Shown one piece after another: positions 33,866 to 43,890 of a stretch of 64,000 bases of DNA (positions within the stretch are counted from its first letter, which is position 1; each line of letters opens with the position of its first letter). The stretch comes from Chlorocebus sabaeus (lineage: Eukaryota; Chordata; Mammalia; Primates; Cercopithecidae). The DNA lies in contig NC_132926.1 of NCBI RefSeq assembly GCF_047675955.1, positions 19,140,826 to 19,204,825 on the forward strand, written 5' to 3'. Made by a program: the position numbers and the translations under genes. Below the pieces are notes generated by a model, which was given only the letters and a program-made list of their open reading frames with translations, ran no database searches and had not been told where the DNA came from.

Positions 33866-33985
33866 CTTGCTCTTCCAATTATCCTATATAACTCTGAGCA
33901 AGCTAGTTAATCTTTGTGTTAGTTTTTTGTCTGCAAAATAGGAATGATGTCTTAGTCAGTTTGGGCTGCTATAACAGAATAAAAA
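33866..33985 (+). repeat. MIR fragment and short MaLR-like tip
   Basis: 33866-33950 (TATAACTCTGAGCAAGCTAG, GTCTGCAAAATAGGAATGAT) is a forward MIR. 33950-33985 (TCTTAGTCAGTTTGGGCTGC, TATAACAGAATA) resembles the terminus of an antisense MaLR LTR. Confidence 0.45.
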
Positions 33986-34019
33986 GGAAAAAACTTCCCC
34001 ACAGCACGGTTGTTACATC

Positions 34020-34905
34020 TTAGAAGAAATAACCCAAGTACCATATCACTTATGCAATTCATATGTAAGTTTCCTCAATTGTCCTGCAATTATCTTATGT
34101 GATTTTTCTAAAAGAAGGGTCCAATGTTCACATGTTTGGAGAATTTTAACGTCTTTTAACCTAGAGAAGTCCCTCCATCTTTTTTTACATGTTAAAGTGA
34201 GGTATAGTTGACGTAAAACTGCATATTTTTAAGTGTATAATTTGAGAAGTTTAGACATGGATACATCGTGAAACTATCGTCACAATCAAGGCAATGAATG
34301 TATATGTCACCCCCAAAGCTTCTTGGTTCCCCTTTGTAAACTTTCTCCGTTGCCCTGACTCTACTTTCTTCCTTCATCCTCCGTCAACCACTGATCTTTC
34401 TGTCACTAGGGATAATTTGAATTTTGTAGATTTTCATGTAAAGGGAATCATACAGTATGTACTATTTTGTGTTTGGCTTCTTTTCCTCAGTGTAACTATT
34501 TTGAGATTCCTCCATGTTTTGCATGTGTCAAGAGTTCATCGTTTTGTTGCTGCACAGCATTTCATCTTGTGGATATATCACAATGTGTTTATCCATTTAC
34601 CTGCTGATGCCCATCTGGGTTGTTTCCGTGATTTGGCTTTACCAAATAAAGTTGCTGTGACTATTTGTGGGCATGTCTTTGTATAGACATTGCTTTTTTT
34701 TATCTTGAGTCTATTTCTAGATTGGAATGGCTGAATCATATAGTAGGTATATGTTTAACATTTTAAGAAACTGCAAAGCTGTTTTCCAAAGTGGTTGTAG
34801 CATTTTACATTTTTACCAGCAGTGGAGAGAGTTCCAGTTCCTTCTTGCCAACATACTTGGTAAGGTACGTTTTTTTAAAAATTTAGCCATTATAATGGCT
34901 GTGCC
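34020..34905 (-). mobile_element. L1M 3' portion
   Basis: Antisense L1M 3'UTR and ORF2 end: GGGAATCATACAGTATGTAC, TTGTGTTTGGCTTCTTTTCC, GGATATATCACAATGTGTTT, TTTCCAAAGTGGTTGTAGCA. It is followed by a CTTT-rich tract at 34910-34970. The open frames in this span are antisense shadows of dead L1. Confidence 0.7.
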
Positions 34906-35035
34906 TCAATCTTTCTTCTTTCTTTTTTTCTTGCTTACGTTCTTGCTTTCTTGCTTGCTTTATTTTTTTGGTGTATGTCTGTTTTTGGTTTTCATGACAT
35001 TCACTTTTGAAGAGTTCAAGAAAGTCACCTTGTAG

Positions 35036-35279
35036 AACAATTTGTATTCAGGAGTTTTTGAAGGTGTTTTAAAGTACACTTTATGGGCCCTTTTATTTTA
35101 TAGTCTTTGGTAGGTAGTCAGTGACTACTTTGTGGATTCTCTGATTGTCAACTCCAGATGAGGATGGATACAAGGGAGGAGGCATCTGCCCATGCCATAA
35201 TAGTGAGATTGTTTTATGAAAATTTATTCTGGAAAAATAATCAGTATTAAATCTTAAAAAAAAAAATTCCAATCCTATA
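35036..35279. other. Unrecognised stretch
   Basis: No gene or repeat recognised. Confidence 0.35.
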
Positions 35280-35293
35280 AGAAAGCTCAAATT

Positions 35294-35542
35294 GGCCGGG
35301 TGTGGTGGCTTATGTCTATAATCCCAGCACTTTGGGAGGCTGAGGCGGGTGGATCATGAGGCCAGGAGATTGAGACCAGCCTGGCCAACATGGTGAAACC
35401 CCATCTCTACTAAAAATACAAAACTTAGCTGGGCATGGTGGTGCGTGCCTGTAATCCCAGCTACTCGGTAGGCTGAGGCAGGAGAATCGCTTCAACCAGG
35501 GAGTCGGAGGTGCAGTGAGTCTGTCCTCCCCCCCCAAAAAAA
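35294..35542 (+). repeat. AluS with right-arm deletion
   Basis: Sense Alu from GGCCGGGTGTGGTGG. The sequence jumps from GGTGCAGTGAG directly to TCTGTCCTCC, so about 45-50 bp of the right arm (the part usually containing CACTGCACTCCAGCC) are missing. A C-homopolymer precedes the A tail. Target duplication AGAAAGCTCAAATT (35280-35293) and AGAAAACTCAAATT (35543-35556), one mismatch. Confidence 0.87.
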
Positions 35543-35556
35543 AGAAAACTCAAATT

Positions 35557-36229
35557 TCACCCAGCTTTGGACTTCAGTATAGAAGTGGAGTATCTGGAGT
35601 GGCATGCCAAATTGGGTTGAATTGCACTGTTATATGATACGCTTCACTCTCTTAAGCTAATATGGCAACAATTTCTGAGTAAAAATGGCTATTTCTGCTG
35701 TAAGACCTCTCTCTTCTTTCCAAGGAAATCAACTAAACAGAAAAACATTTCAAAGGGCTAGAGTTCCATTTGCTTTGTTTCTTACATTTTGGGCCCTGAC
35801 TGGGAAAAAACAATGGCCTGTGAAATGTTTGACTCCATGAACATACCTTCCTTTTGACTAGCTCCCCCAGTAGTGATGACCAGCTCTCTGGCACGGATGC
35901 CCTTTAGAAATATTGCCTTGTATGGTAGGATATTTGTAGATGAATTGATATGATGAAAAGGACATTTGAATAATGCTCCCTCCCCATTTTAAAAGCATAC
36001 TTTGAGTTGTAAAAGGATTTATAAAAGAAATACCTATCAGAAAACTAAGAAACCTTAAAACATAAATAAGAACTTCTTTTCTTGTTTCCTTTTTCCTTTT
36101 TCTTTTTTTAAGAGGATAAATTCACAGTTAAAGTGAACCCTTGAAAGAAATTAGTAGATATTTGAGGTTTAATATTTAAAACCTGGTCTCCTGGGGCTCT
36201 CAAGGCCACCTAAGGTAAAGGTCACCTTA
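35557..36229. other. Unrecognised stretch
   Basis: No gene or repeat family recognised. Confidence 0.4.
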
Positions 36230-36786
36230 TGTATTAGGGTTCTCCAGAGGGACAGAACTAACAGGACATATATGAAAGGGAGTTTATTAAGGAGAATTGG
36301 CTCACATGATCACAAGGTGAAGCCCCATGATAGGCCATCTGCAAGCTGAGGAAGAAAGAAGCCAGTAGTGGCTTGGTCGGAGTCAAAGTGCCTCAAAAGT
36401 AGGGAAGCCAACAGTGCAGCCTTCAGTCTGTTGGCAGAAGACCCAAGAGCCTCTCGCAAACCACTGGTATATATCCAAGAGCCCAAAGGCCAAAGAACCT
36501 GGAGTCTGATGTCTAAGGGCAGGAGGAATGGACAAAACCATGTACACGGAAGAAAGATGAAAGCCAGGAGACCCAGCAAGTCAGCTTCCTCCACCTTCTT
36601 CTGCATACTTTTTTCTTGCCTCACTGGCAGCCAATTGGATGGTGCCCATCCACAATGAGGGTAGGTCTGTCTCTCCCAGTCCGCTGACTCAAATGTCAGT
36701 CTCCTCTGGCAACACCCTCCCAGACATACCCAGAAACAATACTTTACCAACTGTCTAGGCATCCTTCCATCCAATCAATTGACACC
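36230..36786 (-). mobile_element. MLT2-type LTR (ERVL)
   Basis: Antisense ERVL LTR: GTATTAGGGTTCTCCAGAGG, GGGAGTTTATTAAGGAGAAT, ACAGTGCAGCCTTCAGTCTG, GAACCTGGAGTCTGATGT and GGCAACACCCTCCCAGACAT, ending near CAATCAATTGACACC. Closest to MLT2A by recall. It appears to be a solo LTR. The 154-codon minus-strand frame inside it is a chance frame. Confidence 0.8.
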
Positions 36787-37074
36787 ATCTTATTTCTATT
36801 ATATTCCATACTGCAATGAACCAGAAATCAGAAAAATCTGTTTGGCTTATTGATACGGAATTTTAACAAGCTAGTCATCTTCACCTGCCTGGGATGGCCT
36901 TGACAACTGGAAATTGTCAAATCTTTTTGGGATACAGATGATCAGAGGAAAGCCTTAAACTCTGAGTAGTTGTATGATAAGAATAACCTCTTTCTATTGC
37001 AAGATGGATCAAATTTTCTAAATGGCAGTGGATCCTAATATTTCATAGCTAGAAAGGACATCAAATATCACAAT
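36787..37074. other. Unrecognised stretch
   Basis: No feature recognised. Confidence 0.35.
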
Positions 37075-37262
37075 AATAAAATACCTAACAGTTATTATTT
37101 TCTTCTGTATCAGGTGCTCTACTTTGCATGCCTTATTTTATTTCATTCTTTTCAGCAGCCCTTGCCCTTTGTACTATTATTTCCCCCATTTTAATGAGGA
37201 GTCTAAAACTAAAGAGGTGAAGGAAGTTGATTAAGGTTATATAACTCATTTTCCTAACACTT
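37075..37262 (-). repeat. MIR (antisense)
   Basis: CTTTGCATGCCTTATTTTAT, CCCCCATTTTAATGAGGAGT and AGAGGTGAAGGAAGTTGATT are antisense MIR blocks. Confidence 0.6.
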
Positions 37263-38035
37263 TCATCTTGCAATTACGGGTTGATTAGGTACTGTCAAGG
37301 TCATTTGTAAGTAGCAATTTATTAGAAATTATTTTTGGGCATGGGATTTAGGAAGCAGAAATTTCTGACTGCCTGACCACAGTTGTTGGTTTTCAGACCT
37401 TTCACAATTTAGTGTGCCTGCCGAGAAGTTTTTTTTACCTATTGCAAAGGCTCCTAATACATGGAGACTCCAGAGCCCAGTTTGACTTTCCTGTGAGATA
37501 CTTATTGACTGAGCTCTGGAAAAATCTGTGTTGCTAAAGAAAAATTAAGCGATGTCTTGTGTGAAAAAGCCTCCTGTTAGTTGCTGAAGTAGGGGCTTAA
37601 TGCTTGTTAGTTTTTTTCACCCCGCTCTGTAGGTCATGTCTATGTTTAACGTAGTGGCAGGCAAGAAAAATGATAAAGAGAGAATGTGCAGGCAGAACAA
37701 ATAATTTGTCAAACAACTTCCTCTAAGCATTAAAAATTGATTAAGATAAATTATATCAAGTGTCCTACATTTAATATGAGAACTTCATTAAAGATAATAA
37801 AGCTTTGATTAGCTTTGCTGTGGAAGATAATGTTCTGTAGGCAAATGCAGGATGCCTCCTGGCCTTAGCTCATGTTGCTTTTAGATCTTGGTGATGGGTG
37901 CTTCTCTATTCCCCTTAATGTAAAAGTCCCATAGACTGTGATGGTTGTGAGAATTGGCACTCATAGATATGCTCAGGTTTCGAGAAGCTTCCAGTAATAG
38001 CAATATCACAAAAAATAGCAATACCAAAAAAGCAT
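37263..38035. other. Unrecognised non-repeat stretch
   Basis: No gene or repeat recognised. 37690-37860 is AT-rich, with motifs such as ATTAAAGATAATAAAGCTTT, and has the even texture of some conserved enhancers. Confidence 0.35.
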
Positions 38036-38039
38036 TTTT

Positions 38040-38285
38040 GGTAAGTGAGTAATAGTAATAGCTTTTCTTTGTTCCAGGTTTTAGGCCATTACAACTCTGT
38101 AACTTGGTTATAAGGCAAATGATAATTCTTATTTGACAGGTAAGGAGTAAGAGCATTAGAGAAGTTAAGTAACATGGCCAAATAACTTTGCTACAATGTG
38201 CAGAGATGCGACTAAACTCCAGGTCTGCCTAACCCCAAGTTCTGTTCCCTGAATGATTATGCTGTATTGTGCCTTCCACTTTACA
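38040..38285 (-). repeat. MIR (antisense)
   Basis: TTAGGCCATTACAACTCTGT, TATTTGACAGGTAAGGAGTA, AGAGAAGTTAAGTAACATGG and CCAGGTCTGCCTAACCCCAA occur in antisense MIR order. Confidence 0.6.
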
Positions 38286-38553
38286 ATGCCTTGAATAAAA
38301 CATAAATGGTACATTTACTTAAACATTTCTCCCTTTTAAACAGAAGTTTGTTCTAATTTTCTAAGTCATAATTAAGCTGTCATGTATATAGGAAATTACA
38401 AGTTTGAGATAAATTATAGGTGCAAACAACGGAAAATTAAAAATACGTATTGCATTAGTAAGGATCTCAGCAGGAAAGAGATGACATATTCATATTAGGT
38501 AATTTGAGAAGAGTTTAATAAAGGGATTATTCTAAGAGTATGGGTGGGATCAA

Positions 38554-39089
38554 TGTCTTAGTATGCCAGGCTGCCATAAGAAAATGCCAAAGACTGGGTG
38601 GCTTAAAGAAAAGAAATTTATTTCTCGCAGTTCTGGAAGCTGGAACTCTGAGGTCAGGGTGCCAGCATGGCTAGATTCTTAATGAGGGCCACCTTCTGAC
38701 TTGCAGATGGCTGCCTTCTTACTATATTCTCAAACAGCAAGAAGAGAAATGGGGGGAGACAGGGAGAATGACAGAAAGAGAGAGTCAAGAGACAGAGTTG
38801 AGAGAGAAAAAAAGGGGGAGAGAGAGAGAGAGAAAGAGAAGAGAGGAGAAAGAAGAGAGAAGAGAGAGAGAAAGAGAAGAGAGGAGAAAGAAGAGAGAAG
38901 AGAGAGAAAGAGAGAGAGAGATCTGGTGTTTCTTCTTTTAGGGGCAGTAATTCCCTAATGAAGATCCTACCCTCAAGACCTTTTCTAAACCTAATTATCC
39001 CCCAAAGGCCCCATTTCCTGATACCATCACACTGTGGGGGTAGGGCTTCAACACAGGAATGCCAAGAGGACACAATTCAATCCACAACA
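38554..39089 (-). mobile_element. MLT1-like MaLR LTR with GA expansion
   Basis: Antisense LTR from TGTCTTAGTATGCCAGGCTG, through AAGACTGGGTGGCTTAAAGA, CAGTTCTGGAAGCTGGAACT, CCCCAAAGGCCCCATTTCCT and AGGACACAATTCAATCC, to ACAACA. The middle (about 38740-38920) has been replaced or swollen by a GA-rich tract. Frames of 85 and 139 codons across it encode only charged or Ser/Leu low-complexity peptides. Confidence 0.75.
38740..38920. repeat. GA-rich minisatellite-like tract
   Basis: An almost pure purine tract on the plus strand. It contains two adjacent near-copies of a 38-bp unit (38833-38870 and 38871-38907), starting AAAGAGAAGAGAGGAGAAAG, the second lacking 2 bp. Long purine-pyrimidine mirror tracts of this type can form triplex DNA. 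Confidence 0.85.
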
Positions 39090-41175
39090 ATTAGGAAAAC
39101 CACAGGGGATACTTCAGTACCCTGGGACTAGAAACATTAGGGAGTTATTGTTAGACCGGAAGGAACTAGAGAGGGTTTGACTACTACTCTGGAAAACAGG
39201 AAATGGATGTGGTGTGGGCTGCCTGACAGGACTTTGAACCCTAGCTGGGGCATGCAGCCAGCCAGCAGCAACACCATCCTAAAGGGAGTGGGGCCTCCAC
39301 TCTTCTGCCCCCGTCTGATTTCCTCCTGTGTTTCTCAGTGATGGATGCAAACTGAAAGCTAGAAAGAAAAGAAGCCCGTTGTTGTTTGTTGTGTTTACTG
39401 CTCTGGTTGTCATCTTATTTTCCTTTGGATACCTGGAGAGATTGTACTTCCTTGTCCCATTACAATTGTGTGGGGTCACATGGTTTGTTTCAGCCAATGA
39501 GTTGTGAGAGAAATGAGTCACTTCTAGACAAAAATAGTTAATTACTCATGCAACGCACTCTTAAGACTATTTTTTCCCATTGTCATAATGATCAGCAATA
39601 TTTAGGATGGTTGCTGCTCTGTCAACTGGTACCAAGAGTAAAATCGTGGCCATGTGGGATGAGAAAGAAACAGACCTTTGTTTGTAAAAGTGTCTTTGAG
39701 ATTTTGGGATGGTTTGTTACCAGAATATAACGTGCCCATCCTGATGGTCCTTATTTGCAGGAAGAATGAACAAACTTGTCCCTTTTAATTTGGACAGAAC
39801 ATTTGTAGAGCCTGTGATTACCAAAGGAGCTAATTTACATAATTTTGAAACTTTAGCTAGTCAGTGTGTCCTTGTCATGACCTTAAAATTCACAAGTTTA
39901 ATATTATATTCTATCTCACAGTAGAAGGATTTCTAAATTTAACTCTTATTAATGCCAGTGCCTCTTTGCATATTGGAATGACACTCTAGCCCTTGAAATT
40001 GTAAGTTTGAGTGAGAACAGCGCATGAAAGACAGATCAGAATCAGGCAGGCAGCTTCTCCTGGGAGGATAGGAATTAATTTGAGTTTTGAATTTCTTCTT
40101 TTGATATTCTATTATTCTCAACAATGGTGAGTAATTTTAAGATGGAGAATTGAAGCTGCCTAGGCCTGTTCTATTTTCTCATGTCTAGTTCACTCTTGTT
40201 ATTCAAATGTGTCTCTCATTTATTACTTTTATTTCTTGACAAATAGGCCTATAGACATGTACATTGCTTTCGTCCTGAATGTTAAACAGGAAGAAACAGA
40301 TTCTCAGCACAGCAAATTTACAAGAGTGTGAAAATTCAAAGTTGAGTGCCCCAAACCAAGACCATACTTTAATTGCCTATTGTACTTCATCTTGTTTTGG
40401 AGAAGGATATATATATACACACACACACATATATATATAATATTTATTTCATACATTTACAGTTAAGCCAAACTAATACAAATATTAACCACCTACAACT
40501 GTTAAACAATTTGTGTGTGTGTATGTGTATGTGTGTGTGAAATTATTTTGGGCACATACTACTGAAGGAATTTTTATCTATCAGTTTCAGTGAACAATTC
40601 ATAAGCTTTCTGCTTAAGCCAGAGTGGGGGAAAGTGGGATCAGATATGAATATGTACTTCTCTATCTTGTCCACTGTGTCTCCCAACATTTTAGCAACCA
40701 GCTCAAGAATCATGTATGCAAATAGCCAAGAATTTCAAAATGAGCTCTAGGATGTATGAAATATAAAAGAACTTTCCTAAGTGACATTACCGAAGATTAA
40801 TGGATGAATGCATGCCTCAAAAAAGGATGAAAAGTAATTAGAATCTTACTGATTACTGGCTCAGAGAATAAAATGATCAAATAAAATTGGGGTGGGAGAG
40901 TTGTGAATAGTGTAGGGAGAAATCTGGCTGCTACATAAGAAATGGACTCTGGAAAAGAGAAAGACTATGTTTGTTTTGTTTGGTGGAGTTAGTGGAAAAG
41001 GTCTTTGGAAGAGGGTGTTGTTCTTGTGGGTTTCATACTTACGAAACCCAGTCAAGTCAATTCCTGTGAGTTAACTTCATTACATCCAAACCTGACTTAT
41101 TAGACTTCACATATTTTTAAAAAAATGTTTAATATTTTACTAATAGCAACATTCATATATTACCACGACAATTAT
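39090..41175. other. Mostly unrecognised; two TA/TG microsatellites
   Basis: 39240-39740 vaguely resembles an old LTR (CACATGGTTTGTTTCAGCCA, TTTGAGATTTTGGGATGGTT), but I cannot assign it. A TATA/CACA run lies at 40410-40440 and a TG run at 40511-40540. No gene is seen in the rest. Confidence 0.35.
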
Positions 41176-42039
41176 TTTTAAAAAATGGTGCATTTAATTC
41201 AGAAGTTAAATTGCATATAGTTATGAGGGAAAACATGATTTTTTGATATATGCATGCATTGAGGAATGGCTAAATCCAGCTATTTACTAAATACATTATC
41301 TCACATACTTATCCTTTTATTTTTTTATTTTTATTTTTATTTTTTTCAGTGAGGATACTTAAAATGTACTCTCTCAGCAATTTTTAAGTATAAAATATAT
41401 TATTAGCTAGAGTTGTCATGATGTATGACGGATCCGTCTGATTTATTCTTCCTGTCTAATTGAAATTTGATGTCCTGTGGACAACTCTGCCTGACCCCAA
41501 CCCACACTGCCACTCCACCAATTTTCGATACCCATCACTTTACTCTCTGCTTTTGTGAGTTCCATGGTTTTAGATTTCATATGTAAATGAGATCATGTGG
41601 TATTTGTCTCTTTGGTCCTGCCTTATTTAATGGAATGTAATGTCCTCTTAAGTTCATTCAGGCTGTTGCAAATGGCAGGAATTTCTTCATTGTCTTTAAG
41701 GCTGTATAGTATTCCGTTGTGTATGCACACTACATTTTCTTTATCCACCCATCCGTTGAGGGACACTTAGGTTGATTTCATATCTTGGCTATTGTTAATA
41801 GTGCTGCAATGAACATGGCAGTGCAGATGTAATTTTGACATTCTGATTTTATATTCTTTGGATGTATACCCAGTAGTGTGATTTATGGCACATTTATATG
41901 GTAGTTTTATTTGTAATTTTTTCGGGAATCTCTGTACTGTTTTTTACAATGGCTATACTAATTTACATTCCCATCAACAATGTGCAAGGATTTGCTTTTT
42001 TCTACATTTTTGCCAACTCTTGTTATCTTTTGTCTTTTT

Positions 42040-43037
42040 ATTATTATTTTTTATTATACTTTGAGTTCTGGGTTACCTGTGCAGAACGTGCAGTTTTGTT
42101 ACATAGGTATACATGTGCCATGGTGGTTTGCTGCACCCATCAACCTGTCACCTACTTTAGGTATTTCTCCTAATGTTATCCCTCTCCCAGTCCCCTACCC
42201 ACCGACAGGCCCTGGTGTGCCATGTTCCCCTCCCTGTGTCCATGTGTTCTCATTGTTCAACTTCCACTTATGAGTGAGAACATGCAGTGTTTGGTTTTCC
42301 GTCCTTGTGATAGTTAGCTGAGAATGATGGTTTCCAGCTCATCCATGTCCCTACAAAGGGCATGAACTCATCCTTTTTTTAATGGCTGCATAGTATTCCA
42401 TGGTGTATATGTGCCACATTTTCTTAATCCAGTCTATCATTGATGGACATTTGGGTTGGTTCCAAGTCTTTGCTATTGTGAATAGTGCCACAGTAAACAT
42501 ATGTGTGCGTGTGTCTTTATCATAGAATGATTTATAATCCTTTGGGCATATGCCCAGTAATGAGATGGCTGGGTCAAATGGTATTTCTCGTTCTAGATCC
42601 TTGAGGGGTTGCCACACTGTCTTCCATAATGGTTGAACTAATTTACAGTCCCACCAACAGTGTAAAAGCTTTCCTATTTTTCCACAACTTCTCTAGCATC
42701 TGTTGTTTCCTGACTTTTTAATGATCACCATTCTAATTGGCGTGAGATGGTATCTCATTGTGATTTTGATTTGTATTTCTATAATGACCAGTGATGATGA
42801 GCATCTTTTCATATGTCTATTGGCTACATAAATTTCTTCTCTGGAGAAGTGTCTGTTCATATCCTTTGCCTATTTGTTGATTTTTTTTTTCTTGTAAATT
42901 TGTTTGACAAATGGGATCTAATGAAACTAAAGAGCTTCTGCACAGCAAAAGAAACTCTCATCAGAGTGAATAGGCAACCTACAGAATGCGAGAAAATTTT
43001 TGCAGTCTATGCATCTGACAAAGAGCTAATATCCAGA
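42040..43037. mobile_element. Younger L1 insertion with 5' inversion
   Basis: Flanked by a perfect 15-bp target duplication ATCTTTTGTCTTTTT (42025-42039 and 43038-43052). Positions 42040 to about 42907 are antisense L1 3'UTR and ORF2 end. From about 42904 the L1 turns to sense (GACAAATGGGATCTAATGAA, GCACAGCAAAAGAAACTCTC) and runs to the duplication. TTGA at 42904-42907 fits both segments. About 10 bp of ORF2 are missing between the two arms. This is the signature of twin-primed reverse transcription. Confidence 0.92.
42351..42617 (-). pseudogene. L1 ORF2 C-terminal fragment
   Basis: Within the younger L1, the minus strand keeps an 88-codon open frame that includes NQPKCPSMIDWIKKMWHIYT and ends after YYAAIKK in non-L1 residues, because a small indel shifts the frame near 42375. 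This is the carboxy-terminal part of L1 ORF2p. The endonuclease and reverse-transcriptase domains are absent, so it is inactive. Confidence 0.8.
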
Positions 43038-43890
43038 ATCTTTTGTCTTTTTGATAATAGCCATTCTAAAAGGTGTGAGGTGGTATGTTATGTGGTTTTA
43101 ATTTGCTTTTTCCCTGGCGATTAGTGATGTTGAACTTTTTTTTTTTTTTCATATACCTGTTGGCTATTAGTTTGTCTTCTTTTGAGAAATTTGTATTCAT
43201 GCCTTTTGCTCATTAAAAAAAATCAGATTGTTTTCTCACTATTGGGTTGTTTGAAGTCCTTATATATTTTGGATATTAACTCCTTATGATATGTATGGTT
43301 TGCAAATGTATTCTCCCACTCTTTATGTGAGCGCTTTGCTTTGCTGATTGTTTCATTGCCTGTGCAGAAGCTTGTTAGTTCAATATAATACCGTTTGTCT
43401 GTTTTTCCTTTTGTTGCCTGTGCATTTGAGATCGTATTCAAAAATCATGCCTCAACCAGTGCCATGGAGCTTTTTTTTGCTATATTTTCTTCTAGCAGTT
43501 CTACAGTTTTGGATCTCACATTTATTTCTTTAATCATTTTGAGTCAATTTTTGTGTATGGTGTGAGAAGAAAGTCTAATTTCATTGTTTTTCATGTGTAT
43601 ATGCAGTTTACCCAGTACCATTTATTGAATAGACTATTCTTTTCCCATTGTGTGTTCTTGACATCTTTGTTGAAAATCAATTGACCTTTCACATTTGGAT
43701 TTATTTCTGGGCTATTTTATTCCATCGGTTTGTGTGTCTGTTTGTATGCAAATACCAGGCTATTTTGGTTACTATAGATTTGTGGTAGATTTTGAAATGA
43801 TGCCTCCAGTTTTGTTCTTTTTGTTGAAGATTGCTTTGGCTATTTGGGGTCTTTTGTGGTTCCCACAAATTTTAGAATTTAAAAAAATAT

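Larger units (their letters stand above)
41180..43890 (-). mobile_element. Old L1 (L1MA/L1PB-like), interrupted
   Basis: An antisense L1 runs from its 3'UTR (GAGTTCCATGGTTTTAGATT, ATGAGATCATGTGGTATTTG) through ORF2 (TTGGCTATTGTTAATAGTGC, TTTACATTCCCATCAACAAT). It is broken at 42039 by a younger L1 and resumes at 43053 with GATAATAGCCATTCTAAAAG, going on to TTGGGGTCTTTTGTGGTTCC. It ends near 43890, so the 5' part of ORF2 and everything upstream are absent. All frames are disrupted. Confidence 0.8.

Noticed and set aside
34294..34686. 130-codon frame
   Set aside because: Antisense translation of an L1M 3' region.
36310..36774. 154-codon minus-strand frame
   Set aside because: It is entirely inside the MLT2-type LTR. 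Many MLT2 copies have similar chance frames in this GC-richer sequence.
38654..39073. 139-codon Ser/Leu-rich frame and the opposite Arg/Glu frame
   Set aside because: Produced by the GA-rich tract inside an MLT1 LTR.
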